DNA of 64,000 bases from Pseudomonas poae (GTDB lineage Bacteria; Pseudomonadota; Gammaproteobacteria; Pseudomonadales; Pseudomonadaceae). A program made the position numbers and the translations under genes. Under the pieces are notes generated by a model. It was not told the DNA's origin. It made no database searches and saw nothing but the letters and a program-made list of their open reading frames with translations. Below are positions 1-8,462 of this stretch, piece by piece. Position 1 is the stretch's first letter; each line of letters begins with the position of its first letter. The stretch lies in contig CP110972.1 in NCBI GenBank assembly GCA_028869255.1, positions 1,865,001 to 1,929,000 on the forward strand. Direction: 5' to 3'.

Positions 1-85
1 GGTGGAGGTGGTGAAGTGGGATCAGCCGCTGCCGGACGTGACGGCGTTCGTGCCGCCGGTGTTCAAGGCCGGCTTGCCTCTTTAA
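1..85 (+). CDS. 3' end of an unidentified protein (partial)
   Basis: An open frame enters from the left edge and ends at TAA (83-85), giving 27 C-terminal residues that finish in FKAGLPL. Codon use has the third-position GC bias expected here, and a REP pair follows about 30 bases after the stop, which is usual for REPs (intergenic, after genes). Too little is visible to name a family. Confidence 0.5.
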   Translation, partial: VEVVKWDQPLPDVTAFVPPVFKAGLPL

Positions 86-116
86 GCTCAATGGTGCCCG
101 GCGGCGGATGAGCCGT

Positions 117-248
117 TGTGGCGAGCGGGCTTGCCCGCGTTGGGGCGCGAAGCGGCCCCAGTAAAGGCACTCAAGTTTTCCTGAAAGAACTCAGTGTTGG
201 GTTTTGGGGCCGCTGCGCAGCCCAACGCGGGCAAGCCCGCTCGCCACA
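117..248. repeat. Paired REP element (GTGGCGAGCGGGCTTG type)
   Basis: Two inverted REP units face each other. The left one starts TGTGGCGAGCGGGCTTGCCC and the right one ends in GGGCAAGCCCGCTCGCCACA. About 70 bases lie between, including a second inverted pair (GCGGCCCC / GGGGCCGC). This is the REPIN arrangement of the fluorescens group, found between genes and able to fold into a long hairpin. Near-identical pairs recur at 41157, 50481 and 56844. Confidence 0.9.
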
Positions 249-320
249 GGGGGTAGGTGTCTGCTTTTAACGTTGTGTCGATACCTATGGCAATCGGAGC
301 AATGCTTCTCTCACATGTAT

Positions 321-656
321 TCAGTCCACACAAATCGCCCGGCCCAACTGGCCTTTCTCCACCCGCGCCGAGCAGCCGAAGTGCGCGTTATCCACCTGGC
401 ACGCGCCGGTCACGGGGCCGTTGCCGGACTGGGTGGTGACACTGGTCTGGCACTCGCCTTCACACTGGCTCGAATCGGTGCACGCCTTGCCCGCATCCTT
501 GTAGGGCGTGATGCATTTCCAGCGCTGTAACTTGCCCACTTGTTTCATGGTGCCGCCGCCCGCCAGGCAAGTGGATGCGGTGGAGTCCTGGGCAGGCGGG
601 GTGGTGGTGCAAGCCGATACCAACAGCAAAGCGGCCAGGCCGATTATCAATTTCAT
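321..656 (-). CDS. Small cysteine-rich lipoprotein
   Basis: A 111-residue protein with a clear lipoprotein signal: short basic start, hydrophobic stretch, lipobox VSAC with the lipidated Cys at residue 16, then a Thr/Pro/Ser linker. The mature part has eight further cysteines (about residues 30, 48, 59, 65, 69, 86, 95 and 109), enough for four disulfides, so it is probably a compact periplasmic domain tethered to a membrane. AAGGGA lies 8 bases before the ATG. The gene stands alone, opposite to its right neighbour. No named family is recognised. Confidence 0.8.
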   Translation of the reverse strand: MKLIIGLAALLLVSACTTTPPAQDSTASTCLAGGGTMKQVGKLQRWKCITPYKDAGKACTDSSQCEGECQTSVTTQSGNGPVTGACQVDNAHFGCSARVEKGQLGRAICVD

Positions 657-748
657 GCAGAAATCCCTTATGGAGTAAGCGCAGCGGTGCAGTGTACGGG
701 CTATTGGACTACTTTGATTGACGAGCGATCCCTACCCGGTACTGACCC

Positions 749-1093
749 ATGCACACGTTATGGAAACGCTATATGGCCTTGCTGGAAAACGACCTGAGCA
801 CGCAGATCTTCGACAACGTGAAGAACCTGCTGGTGTGCGCGCTGCTGTTTGCGGCGGGGACTAATACGGTGCTGGGGCAACGTGAGCTGTTCGTCGGCGT
901 GTTCGCCTCGAACGTCGCGGGCTGGGGCCTGATTATCCTGTCGGCGGTGTTGATGCTGTTGAATATCAGCGATGGCATTCGCCGGCTGGCCAAGTTGCGC
1001 TATCACCTGGCATTGCAGCTGTTGTTGATCCTGGTTTATCTGGTGATTGCCGAGCGCGTGGTGGAGATAGTGTGGGGGTTTCGGGCGCATTGA
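749..1093 (+). CDS. Small inner-membrane protein
   Basis: A 114-residue protein with three likely membrane segments (roughly residues 25-42, 52-73 and 87-106) and a basic loop between the second and third (RRLAKLR). It ends 55 bases before glutaminase in the same direction and could share its transcript. An internal Met at residue 9 is an alternative start, because the Shine-Dalgarno match before the first ATG is weak. I do not recognise a family. Confidence 0.75.
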   Translation: MHTLWKRYMALLENDLSTQIFDNVKNLLVCALLFAAGTNTVLGQRELFVGVFASNVAGWGLIILSAVLMLLNISDGIRRLAKLRYHLALQLLLILVYLVIAERVVEIVWGFRAH

Positions 1094-1148
1094 AGTATCC
1101 TCCGCGGCCCGCTTCCTACCGATTCAAACACAGATGACAGGACAAGAC

Positions 1149-2057
1149 ATGCAGGCGCTTCTCGAGTCGATCCTCGACGAAGTTCGCCCACTGATCGGCC
1201 AAGGCAAAGTCGCCGACTATATTCCCGCACTGGCCGATGTACCCGCCAACCAACTCGGCATCGCGGTGTACGGCAACGACGGCTCGGCCTATTGCGCCGG
1301 GGACGCCGAGACCCTGTTCTCGGTGCAGAGCATCTCCAAGGTCTTCAGCCTGGTGCAGGCCATCGACCACGGCGGCGAAACCATCTGGGAACGCCTGGGC
1401 CACGAGCCTTCCGGGCAGCCGTTCAATTCCATGGTGCAGCTGGAGTTCGAACGCGGCCGCCCGCGCAACCCGTTTATCAACGCCGGCGCGCTGGTGATCT
1501 GCGACATCAACCAGTCGCGCTTTGCCGTGCCGATCCTGTCGATGCGCGACTTTGTGCGGCGCCTTTCGGGCAACTCGCAGATCCTGGTCAACAGCGTGGT
1601 CGCCGACTCCGAGGCGCAACACGGTGCGCGAAATGCGGCCATGGCCTACCTGATGAAATCCTTCGGCAACTTCCACAACGACGTGGACGCGGTGCTGCAC
1701 AGCTACTTCAACTACTGCGCGCTGCAAATGAGCTGCCTGGACCTGGCCCGCGCCTTCAGCTTCCTGGCCAACGAGGGCGTGAGTGCCCACAGCGGCGAAC
1801 AGGTGTTGAGCGCGCGCCAGACCAAGCAAGTCAACTCGATCATGGCCACCAGCGGGCTGTATGACGAGGCGGGCAATTTTGCCTATCGCGTGGGGTTGCC
1901 GGGTAAAAGTGGGGTAGGCGGTGGGATTGTTGCGGTGGTGCCGGGGCAGTTCACGGTGTGCGTGTGGTCGCCGGAGTTGAACGCGGCGGGGAATTCGCTG
2001 GCGGGGATGAAGGCGTTGGAGTTGTTGAGTGAGCGGATTGGGTGGTCGGTGTTTTGA
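1149..2057 (+). CDS. glsA: Glutaminase
   Basis: This 302-residue protein of the bacterial glutaminase family (beta-lactamase-like fold) hydrolyses L-glutamine to glutamate and ammonia in the cytoplasm. The catalytic SxxK is visible as SISK at residues 61-64. The conserved [12 protein letters not shown] block (about 116-127) and the Gly-rich KSGVGGGI block near residue 254 are also present. An ATG 15 bases upstream (1134) is in frame, but the second ATG (1149) is preferred: AGGA sits 7 bases before it, and the protein then begins MQALL as in other pseudomonads. Length is normal for the family. Confidence 0.95.
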   Translation: MQALLESILDEVRPLIGQGKVADYIPALADVPANQLGIAVYGNDGSAYCAGDAETLFSVQSISKVFSLVQAIDHGGETIWERLGHEPSGQPFNSMVQLEFERGRPRNPFINAGALVICDINQSRFAVPILSMRDFVRRLSGNSQILVNSVVADSEAQHGARNAAMAYLMKSFGNFHNDVDAVLHSYFNYCALQMSCLDLARAFSFLANEGVSAHSGEQVLSARQTKQVNSIMATSGLYDEAGNFAYRVGLPGKSGVGGGIVAVVPGQFTVCVWSPELNAAGNSLAGMKALELLSERIGWSVF

Positions 2058-2077
2058 CGGCGAGGGGGTTGGCGTAG

Positions 2078-2106
2078 ACGCCTGAACCCCCTTGCTGATC
2101 AGGCGT
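2078..2106 (+). terminator. Possible terminator hairpin after glsA
   Basis: ACGCCTGA (2078-2085) pairs with TCAGGCGT (2099-2106) around a 13-base loop, 20 bases after the glutaminase stop. No clear T-run follows, so this is only a possible stop signal for glsA or for the convergent DUF6124 gene. Confidence 0.35.
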
Positions 2107-2172
2107 TACGCGGCTTTACGAACAGATCTAGCATCAGGAGCAAGGCCCCGGAGGCGCTTTATCTCGTCCATC

Positions 2173-2412
2173 TCAGGCGGCCGGATGTGCCACGTTCAGG
2201 GCCTTGTCTACCAGCAGTTGCACACTTTCGAGCATTCGGCAGATGCCCAGCGCGACATTGCGTTGAGGGCCGTCGATTTCAAACGCCAGGTGGCTGGCGA
2301 TCTCGCTGATGGAGGCCAGGTCTTGGGAGGCGTTGACCAGCAGGGTTTCCGTGCCGAGATCGGGGCGCACGGTGAAGAGTGTTTCGGGGGGATTGGGGGT
2401 GTCTTTGATCAT
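2173..2412 (-). CDS. DUF6124 family protein
   Basis: A 79-residue protein beginning MIKDTPNPPE, the hallmark start of the DUF6124 (DUF3077-type) family, which is abundant in pseudomonads and has no known biochemical role. The C-terminal half contains the usual L-N-A-S-Q-D segment followed by a DGPQRNVALG segment and two helices. The frame stays open far upstream, but the ATG at 2412 has GGAG 7 bases before it, and the upstream part would be translated from the structured leader at 2469-2542, so the short form is preferred. Confidence 0.85.
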   Translation of the reverse strand: MIKDTPNPPETLFTVRPDLGTETLLVNASQDLASISEIASHLAFEIDGPQRNVALGICRMLESVQLLVDKALNVAHPAA

Positions 2413-2468
2413 GGCGAAACTCCAAGGGAAATGGAGCTGCCACTGTTCGCGGTCAAACGAATTAGGGT

Positions 2469-2542
2469 GGCAGCTATACGCGGGTTGACCGACCGGTCCC
2501 AAGGAGCCCGGCATACCCGAAGGTATCCCGCGTACAGCTGCC
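2469..2542 (-). ncRNA. Candidate structured leader RNA with UUCG tetraloop
   Basis: On the minus strand, about 57 bases upstream of the DUF6124 start, a 16-base arm (2527-2542) pairs with 2469-2484. There is one A-G mismatch-type position, which becomes a G-U pair in RNA. Inside the loop, ATACC-TTCG-GGTAT (2513-2526) forms a perfect 5-bp hairpin closed by C and G, which is the extra-stable cUUCGg tetraloop when read as minus-strand RNA. A further GC-rich helix can form in the remaining loop, giving a three-way junction. The tetraloop is only right on the strand of the gene it precedes. This suggests a cis-acting leader or small RNA; no known family is claimed. Confidence 0.5.
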
Positions 2543-2730
2543 GCGACACGATACAGCAGACGTAAAAAAAACGCCTGATTCGATATGGCACAGATGTACT
2601 TGGGAGTCGGACGGTCAAATCCGGTCGCTGAATTGGCAGCGACGGCACAGAGGTTAGTCAGCCGCGTTCCGAGCCACAACCTGAAACAGTCGTGGGAAAA
2701 CTCCGAGAGTCTTGGGCGAAGTGCTATCCC

Positions 2731-2819
2731 TGTGGGAGCGGGCTTGCTCGCGAAAGCGGTGGGTCAGGACCGAATGGGTTGACTGACATACCGCCTTCGC
2801 GAGCAAGCCCGCTCCCACA
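2731..2819. repeat. Paired REP element (GTGGGAGCGGGCTTG type)
   Basis: TGTGGGAGCGGGCTTGCTCG at the left and its inverted partner ending CCCGCTCCCACA at the right flank a 47-base centre. The same pair, with a similar centre, occurs at 5433-5521. The 2413-2860 interval otherwise holds the leader RNA at 2469-2542 and nothing else that looks coding. Confidence 0.9.
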
Positions 2820-2860
2820 TTTAGATCTTCATCCGGTTTGGAAACTGTGTACGCCCAAAC

Positions 2861-2890
2861 AAAAAATGCGCCCCTGAGGGCGCATTTTTT
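2861..2890 (-). terminator. Rho-independent terminator of the carboxynorspermidine genes
   Basis: A perfect stem, AAAAAATGCGCCC paired with GGGCGCATTTTTT around a CTGA loop, lies 23 bases after the stop of the minus-strand carboxynorspermidine synthase gene. A T-run follows on both strands, so it can act in both directions. Confidence 0.85.
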
Positions 2891-2912
2891 TGTTCGGTCA
2901 GCTACCGCCTAT

Positions 2913-4157
2913 TCAGGCAATTGCATCCCACGCACGGTCGCCGTGCTCATCCTTGATCCGCGTCGGCAAGCCCATCACGTCCAGCGCCTTGAGGAACGGC
3001 TCAGCCGGCAGTTCCTCGACGTTGGCCATGTGCTTCACATCCCACTCGCCACGCGCTACCAGCAGCGCAGCGGCCACGGGTGGCACGCCTGCGGTGTAGG
3101 AGATGCCCTGGCTGTCGGTCTCGGCAAAGGCTTCTTCATGGCACGCCACGTTGTAGATGAACATCTCACGTGGTTGGCCGCCTTTGGTGCCTTTGACCAG
3201 GTCACCGATGCAGGTCTTGCCGGTGTAGCCCGGTGCCAGCGACGACGGGTCAGGCAGTACGGCCTTGACCACTTTCAACGGCACCACTTCCAGACCTTCG
3301 GCGGTGGTGACCGGTTTTTCGGAGAGCAGGCCGAGGTTTTTCAGCACGGTAAACACGTTGATGTAGTGTTCGCCGAAGCTCATCCAGAAACGCACGTTGG
3401 GCACGTCGAGGTTTTTCGACAGCGAGTGCACTTCATCGTGGCCGGTCAGGTAGAGGTTCTGCGAACCGACGACCGGCAGGTCGTCGGTGCGTTTGACTTC
3501 GAACATGGTGTTGCTGGTCCACTGGCTGTTCTGCCAGCTCCACACCTGCCCGGTGAACTCGCGGAAGTTGATTTCCGGGTCGAAGTTGGTGGCAAAGTAT
3601 TTGCCGTGGCTGCCGGCATTGACGTCGAGAATGTCGATCGAATCAATGCGGTCGAAATGCTGTTGCTGCGCCAGCGCGGCATACGCGTTGACGACACCCG
3701 GGTCGAAGCCCACGCCAAGGATGGCGGTGATGTTCTTCTCTTTGCACTCTTGCAGGTGGTTCCATTCGTAGTTGCCGTACCACGGCGGGGTCTCGCAGAC
3801 CTTGCCCGGCTCTTCGTGGATGGCGGTGTCGAGGTACGCAACGCCGGTGTCGATGCACGCACGCAGTACCGACATGTTGAGGAACGCGGAACCCACGTTG
3901 ATGACGATCTGCGATTCGGTCTCGCGGATCAGGGCCTTGGTCGCTTCCACGTCCAGGGCGTTCAGCGCAAAGGCCTGGATGTCGGCGGGAACCTTGAGGC
4001 TACCCTTGGCCTTGACGCTGTCGATGATGGCCTGGCATTTGGAGATGTTGCGCGACGCGATAGCAATACGACCGAGTTCGTCGTTGTGCTGCGCGCACTT
4101 GTGGGCCACCACCTTGGCGACACCTCCTGCACCAATGATAAGAACGTTCTTTTTCAA
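2913..4157 (-). CDS. Carboxynorspermidine/carboxyspermidine synthase (saccharopine dehydrogenase family)
   Basis: A 414-residue NAD(P)-dependent enzyme. It has an N-terminal Rossmann motif (VLIIGAGGVAKVV, about residues 4-16), the saccharopine dehydrogenase-type middle with GVGFDPGVVNAYAA, and a C-terminal IYNVACHEE block. Family members condense aspartate semialdehyde with a diamine to give carboxynorspermidine or carboxyspermidine. The next gene upstream encodes the matching decarboxylase, so the two form an alternative polyamine route. The first ATG of the open frame (4226) would overlap the end of the decarboxylase gene. A TTG start at 4157 with GGAG 11 bases before it gives the family-typical MKKNVLIIGAGG start and is preferred. 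Confidence 0.88.
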   Translation of the reverse strand: MKKNVLIIGAGGVAKVVAHKCAQHNDELGRIAIASRNISKCQAIIDSVKAKGSLKVPADIQAFALNALDVEATKALIRETESQIVINVGSAFLNMSVLRACIDTGVAYLDTAIHEEPGKVCETPPWYGNYEWNHLQECKEKNITAILGVGFDPGVVNAYAALAQQQHFDRIDSIDILDVNAGSHGKYFATNFDPEINFREFTGQVWSWQNSQWTSNTMFEVKRTDDLPVVGSQNLYLTGHDEVHSLSKNLDVPNVRFWMSFGEHYINVFTVLKNLGLLSEKPVTTAEGLEVVPLKVVKAVLPDPSSLAPGYTGKTCIGDLVKGTKGGQPREMFIYNVACHEEAFAETDSQGISYTAGVPPVAAALLVARGEWDVKHMANVEELPAEPFLKALDVMGLPTRIKDEHGDRAWDAIA

Positions 4158-4185
4158 TTGCTTTATCTCTCCTTTATCCGCCAGC

Positions 4186-5283
4186 TTACGAAAGGCTGGA
4201 CAGGTAGTCGTCGTAACCAAATTCACGAACCACTTCGACTGTACCGTCGAGTTGTTTCACTACGATGGACGGCATTTTCAGGCCGTTGAACCAGTTTTTC
4301 TTGACCATGGTGTAGCCTGCGGTGTCGATGAACGACAGCCGATCGCCGATGGCCAGCGGACGATCAAATTGATACTCGCCGAAGATGTCCCCGGCCAGGC
4401 AGGATTTGCCGCACACCATGACGGTGTGTTCACCGCCGCTCGGCGCCAGCTTGGCGTTGAGGCGGTAGATCAGCAGGTCCAGCAGGTGGGCTTCGATGGA
4501 GCTGTCTACCACGGCGAGGTTTTTGCCGTTGTAGAGGGTATCGAGCACGGTCACTTCCAGCGAGGCGCTGTTGGTGATCGCAGCTTCGCCGGGTTCCAGG
4601 TACACCTGCACGCCGTACTTCTCGGAGAACGCCTTCAGGCGGGCGCAGAACGCGTCCACGGCATAGTCTTCACCGGTGAAGTGGATGCCGCCGCCGAGGC
4701 TGACCCACTCGACCTTGTGCAGCAGCGCGCCGAAGCGTTCTTCGATGGTGCCGAGCATTTTGTCGAACAGGCTGAAATCGCCGTTCTCGCAGTTGTTGTG
4801 GAACATGAAGCCGGAAATCTGCTCGATCACGCCTTCGATCTTCACCGGGTCCCACTCGCCCAAGCGGCTGAACGGGCGCGCCGGGTCGGCCAGCAGGTAG
4901 TCGGAGCTGCTCACCTGCGGGTTCACGCGCAGGCCGCGGGTCTTGCCTTCGCTGCGTTCGGCAAAACGCTGCAACTGGCTGATGGAGTTGAAGATGATCT
5001 TGTCGCAGTTATCCAGCATCTCTTCGATTTCATCGTCAGCCCAGGCCACGCTGTAGGCGTGCGCCTCGCCTTCGAACTTCTGGCGGCCGAGCTTCAACTC
5101 ATACAGCGACGACGACGTGGTGCCGTCCATGTATTGCTGCATCAGGTCGAACACCGACCACGTGGCGAAGCACTTGAGCGCCAGCAGGGCCTTGGCGCCG
5201 GACTGTTCGCGCACGTAAGCAATCTTCTGCATGTTGACCAGAAGCTTCTGTTTATCGATGAGGTAGTACGGCGTTTTGATCAT
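4186..5283 (-). CDS. nspC: Carboxynorspermidine decarboxylase
   Basis: This 365-residue PLP enzyme of the alanine-racemase-fold decarboxylase group (NspC) removes CO2 from carboxynorspermidine or carboxyspermidine. Visible landmarks are ALLALKCFATWSVF near residues 30-43 (the Lys binds PLP), SLGGGIHF near 220, EPGEAAI near 253 and the CGKSCLAGD segment with the catalytic Cys near 300. The start is taken at MIKTPYYLID; an 18-codon upstream extension is not conserved in style. It is the first gene of a two-gene operon with the synthase, 28 bases apart, ended by the terminator at 2861-2890. Confidence 0.93.
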   Translation of the reverse strand: MIKTPYYLIDKQKLLVNMQKIAYVREQSGAKALLALKCFATWSVFDLMQQYMDGTTSSSLYELKLGRQKFEGEAHAYSVAWADDEIEEMLDNCDKIIFNSISQLQRFAERSEGKTRGLRVNPQVSSSDYLLADPARPFSRLGEWDPVKIEGVIEQISGFMFHNNCENGDFSLFDKMLGTIEERFGALLHKVEWVSLGGGIHFTGEDYAVDAFCARLKAFSEKYGVQVYLEPGEAAITNSASLEVTVLDTLYNGKNLAVVDSSIEAHLLDLLIYRLNAKLAPSGGEHTVMVCGKSCLAGDIFGEYQFDRPLAIGDRLSFIDTAGYTMVKKNWFNGLKMPSIVVKQLDGTVEVVREFGYDDYLSSLS

Positions 5284-5432
5284 TTTTGAGAGCCTGCGGC
5301 GGTGCCTGCCAAAAAAGGACACGCATTGTGCCCGCACTTGGAACAGATCGAAAGGTTAGCGGGCGGATTTTGCGCGCTTGGTTTCAAGGATAGCTCCGGA
5401 GTGTGACTATCTATAGGCATGACACCGGCCCC

Positions 5433-5521
5433 TGTGGGAGCGGGCTTGCTCGCGAAAGCGGTATTTCAGTGAATACATATTTGACTGACACACTGCATTC
5501 GCGAGCAAGCCCGCTCCCACA
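5433..5521. repeat. Paired REP element (GTGGGAGCGGGCTTG type)
   Basis: An inverted pair identical in its ends to the element at 2731-2819. It lies in the divergent space between nspC and the LacI-type regulator. The rest of the 5284-5635 interval holds the palindrome at 5611-5624 and no coding sequence. Confidence 0.9.
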
Positions 5522-5610
5522 TTTGAATGTGTATACATCAGGTTTTTGCCATCAAACCGTCATCTGCCCACCACTGTACTGCCACATTCCACCGTTACTG
5601 TCCTCGCCAA

Positions 5611-5624
5611 TGAGATCGATCTCA
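5611..5624. promoter_or_regulatory. Candidate LacI-family operator
   Basis: TGAGATCGATCTCA is a perfect 14-bp palindrome centred on CG, 12 bases before the start of the LacI-family gene. LacI-family operators are typically even-length palindromes with a central CG, so this is a good candidate for autoregulation of the regulator and its operon. This is inference from position and symmetry only. Confidence 0.6.
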
Positions 5625-5635
5625 AGCGAGTAACA

Positions 5636-6655
5636 ATGACTGATTTGAAAGACGTTGCGCGGCTGGCCGGGGTGTCCCGCGCCACCGCCGCCCGGACCTT
5701 TGCCTCCCCCGACCAGGTGCGCCAGGCTACCCGTGAACAGGTGTTCGCCGCCGCCCGTGAGTTGGGCTTTCGCCCCAACTTGCTCGGCCGCCAACTGCGC
5801 CTGCAAACCACCCAGTTGATCGGTGTGGTAGTGCCCAACCTGCTCAACCCGGTGTTCGCCGAACAGTTCCAGGCCATGGAGCGTGCGGCGCGGCTGCGTG
5901 GCTACAGCCTGTTGCTGGCGACCACCGACTACAGCAGCGAGCGCGAATGCATTGTGGTGGAAGAACTGCTGCGCCAGCGCGTCGATGGCCTGGTGCTGAC
6001 GGTCACCGATGCCGAAAGCAACAGCGTGCTCAGCAGCCTGAACACCGAACAAACCCCCTTTGTGCTGGCGTATCACCAACCGAGCAATCCCAATTACAGC
6101 GCCGTGTCGGTCGACAACCGTGCGGGCATGGCGTTGGCCACGCGGTATCTGCTGGAAGCGGGGCACCGGCGCATCAGTATGGTCGCCGGCCCCGCGTTGC
6201 AGTCCGACCGTGCGCGCCTGCGCTACGCCGGTTATTGCGATGCAATGAAGGAATACGGCCTCAAAAGCCGCCCGGTGATCGAAATGCCGGCGCACACCCA
6301 GGCCGAATTCAACGCCATCGAACCCTTCCTGCAGGGCCCCGAGGCGCCCACTGCGCTGGTGTGCTCCAACGACTTCCTGGCGATCAGTTTGATCGCCGAG
6401 CTGCGCCGCAATACCTGGAACGTGCCGCAGCAGCTGTCGGTGATGGGCTTTGACGGCATCGCCCTCGGCACGCAGATGCACCCGACCCTGTGCAGCGTGG
6501 TGCAACCTATCACGCTGCTGGCCAACACGGTGATTGACCAACTGCTGGCGCAGATCGCCGGCAACGCCCCGATTTCCCATTGCCTGCCTTGCCATATCCG
6601 GCCGGGCGAAAGCACTCAACCCCTTGAGGAGACCCCTGATGCGCGCATTCAGTAA
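5636..6655 (+). CDS. LacI-family transcriptional regulator
   Basis: A 339-residue repressor with an N-terminal LacI helix-turn-helix (DLKDVARLAGVSRATAARTF, residues 3-22) and a hinge helix, followed by a periplasmic-binding-protein-like sensor domain (LIGVVVPNLLNPVF onward) that should bind the inducer. The start is set at MTDLKDVA because the helix-turn-helix normally begins within the first five residues; an upstream ATG adds 30 unrelated residues. The 3' end overlaps the next gene by 17 bases, so regulator and importer genes are probably co-transcribed. The ligand is probably the importer's substrate or a breakdown product. Confidence 0.93.
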   Translation: MTDLKDVARLAGVSRATAARTFASPDQVRQATREQVFAAARELGFRPNLLGRQLRLQTTQLIGVVVPNLLNPVFAEQFQAMERAARLRGYSLLLATTDYSSERECIVVEELLRQRVDGLVLTVTDAESNSVLSSLNTEQTPFVLAYHQPSNPNYSAVSVDNRAGMALATRYLLEAGHRRISMVAGPALQSDRARLRYAGYCDAMKEYGLKSRPVIEMPAHTQAEFNAIEPFLQGPEAPTALVCSNDFLAISLIAELRRNTWNVPQQLSVMGFDGIALGTQMHPTLCSVVQPITLLANTVIDQLLAQIAGNAPISHCLPCHIRPGESTQPLEETPDARIQ

Positions 6656-7643
6656 AACCCTGGCAGCTGTGCTGCTGTGCGGTATGGCCAGCCTGGCCCA
6701 GGCCGCCGACACCGCGATTTGCTACAACTGCCCGCCGGATTGGGCCGACTGGGGCACCCAGCTCAAGGCTATCGCCACCAGCACCGGGGTGCAGGTGCCG
6801 CTGGACAACAAAAACTCCGGCCAGTCCCTGGCGCAGCTGGTGGCCGAAAAGGCCGCCCCGGTGGCGGACGTGGTGTACTACGGCGTGACGTTCGGGCTGC
6901 AGGCGCAAAAGGCCGGTGTGGTCGAGGGCTACAAACCCAAGGGCTGGGACCAGATTCCCGCAGGCTTGAAAGACCCTGACGGCCACTGGTTCGCGATCCA
7001 CTCCGGCACCTTGGGCATCATGGTCAACGTCGACGCCCTTGGCGGCTTGCCCGTGCCGCAAAGCTGGGCCGACCTGCTCAAGCCTGAGTACAAAGGCATG
7101 GTCGGCTACCTGGACCCGTCCAGCGCGTTCGTCGGCTACGTGTCGGCGGTGGCGATCAACCGCGCCATGGGCGGCGACCTGGACAACTTCGCCCCGGCCA
7201 TCGACTACTTCCAGAAACTCGCGAAAAACGCGCCGATCGTGCCCAAGCAAACCGCGTATGCGCGGGTGCTGTCGGGTGAGTTGCCGATCCTGGTGGACTA
7301 CGACTTCAACGCCTACCGCGCACGCTACAAAGACAACGCGAATGTGGCGTTCGTGATTCCGAAAGAAGGCAGCATCAGCGTGCCGTATGTGATGAGCCTG
7401 GTGGCCAACGCGCCGCACCGCGCCAATGCCGAACAAGTCCTCGACTTCGTGCTTTCCGATGCAGGCCAGGCGCTGTGGGCCAAAGCTTACTTGCGCCCGG
7501 TACGCCCGATGAAAATGCCGGCCGAGGTCGCCGCGCAGTTCCTGCCCGACAGCGACTATGCGCGTGCCGGCGTGGTGGACTACGAAAAAATGGCCGCTGT
7601 GCAGGAAGCCTTCGCCGCCCGTTACCTGAACGAGGTCAAGTAA
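6639..7643 (+). CDS. ABC transporter substrate-binding protein (spermidine/iron/phosphonate-type)
   Basis: A 334-residue periplasmic binding protein with a Sec signal peptide (cleavage near LAQA-ADT, residue 23) and the two-lobed fold typical of the PotD/AfuA/aminoethylphosphonate group; the GTLGIMVNVDALGG segment is characteristic. GAGGA lies 8 bases before the ATG, which is inside the end of the regulator gene. It delivers a small solute to the two permeases encoded next. The substrate cannot be read from sequence; the phosphodiesterase gene in the same operon suggests a phosphodiester or phosphonate compound. Confidence 0.9.
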   Translation: MRAFSKTLAAVLLCGMASLAQAADTAICYNCPPDWADWGTQLKAIATSTGVQVPLDNKNSGQSLAQLVAEKAAPVADVVYYGVTFGLQAQKAGVVEGYKPKGWDQIPAGLKDPDGHWFAIHSGTLGIMVNVDALGGLPVPQSWADLLKPEYKGMVGYLDPSSAFVGYVSAVAINRAMGGDLDNFAPAIDYFQKLAKNAPIVPKQTAYARVLSGELPILVDYDFNAYRARYKDNANVAFVIPKEGSISVPYVMSLVANAPHRANAEQVLDFVLSDAGQALWAKAYLRPVRPMKMPAEVAAQFLPDSDYARAGVVDYEKMAAVQEAFAARYLNEVK

Positions 7644-8462
7644 GTGGCAGCGTCATCCCGACAGGCCGCGTGGGCCCTGGCCCCCGCGTTTGCCGTGCTG
7701 CTCGCGTTCTGGCTGCTGCCGCTGGCGCACCTGATGGTGCTCGGCGCCGAGAGCCGCGACAGCAATGGCAGCGGTTATTGGCAGGTGCTCAGCAGCGCGC
7801 AGTACCTGGGCAGCCTGGCGCAAACCTGCGTGCTGGCGATTTTCGTGACGCTGGTGGCGCTGTTGATCGGCGGCATCAGCGGCGTGTTTCTCGCCCGCCA
7901 GCAGTTCTTCGGGCGCTCGGCCTTGGTGGCATTGCTGACTTTTCCCCTGGCGTTTCCCGGGGTGGTGGTGGGCTTTTTGGTGATCCTGTTGGCGGGGCGC
8001 CAGGGCCTGCTGGCCTCCCTGGGGCTGCAACTGGCGGGTGAGCGCTGGATCTTTGCCTACTCGCTGGCCGGGTTGTTTGTGGGCTACCTGTACTTCTCGA
8101 TCCCGCGGGTCATTCTCACGGTGATGGCGGCGTGCGAGAGCCTCGACCGCAGCCTGGAAGAAGCCGCGCATTCACTGGGGGCAGGGCACTGGCGCGTGGT
8201 GTGCGACGTGATAGTGCCGGGCCTGGCGCCCGCATTGGCGTCCTGTGGCGCGATCTGCTTCGCCACGTCGATGGGTGCTTTCGGCACCGCGTTCACCTTG
8301 GGCACACGCCTGAACGTGACGCCGGTGGCGATCTACAACGTGTTCACCAACTACGCCAACTTTGCCGTCGCCGCCGCGTTGTCGGTGGTGCTGGGCGCAG
8401 TGACGTGGGCGGTATTGCTGCTCACGCGGCGTCTGGTGAAAAACGCGGGGACGGTCCTGTGA
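7644..8462 (+). CDS. ABC transporter permease
   Basis: A 272-residue inner-membrane permease of the PotB/PhnU type with about six membrane helices and the cytoplasmic coupling loop (EEAAHSLGAGHWRVVCDVI, near residues 172-190) that contacts the ATPase. It starts with GTG directly after the stop of the binding-protein gene, so translation is coupled. It pairs with the next permease to form the channel. Confidence 0.9.
   Translation: MAASSRQAAWALAPAFAVLLAFWLLPLAHLMVLGAESRDSNGSGYWQVLSSAQYLGSLAQTCVLAIFVTLVALLIGGISGVFLARQQFFGRSALVALLTFPLAFPGVVVGFLVILLAGRQGLLASLGLQLAGERWIFAYSLAGLFVGYLYFSIPRVILTVMAACESLDRSLEEAAHSLGAGHWRVVCDVIVPGLAPALASCGAICFATSMGAFGTAFTLGTRLNVTPVAIYNVFTNYANFAVAAALSVVLGAVTWAVLLLTRRLVKNAGTVL

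Noticed and set aside
2838..4289. A 483-codon plus-strand open frame opposite the carboxynorspermidine synthase gene
   Set aside because: It is the GC-biased shadow of the real gene: its sequence is rich in Arg, His, Gly and Val with no domain, and it crosses the terminator at 2861-2890.
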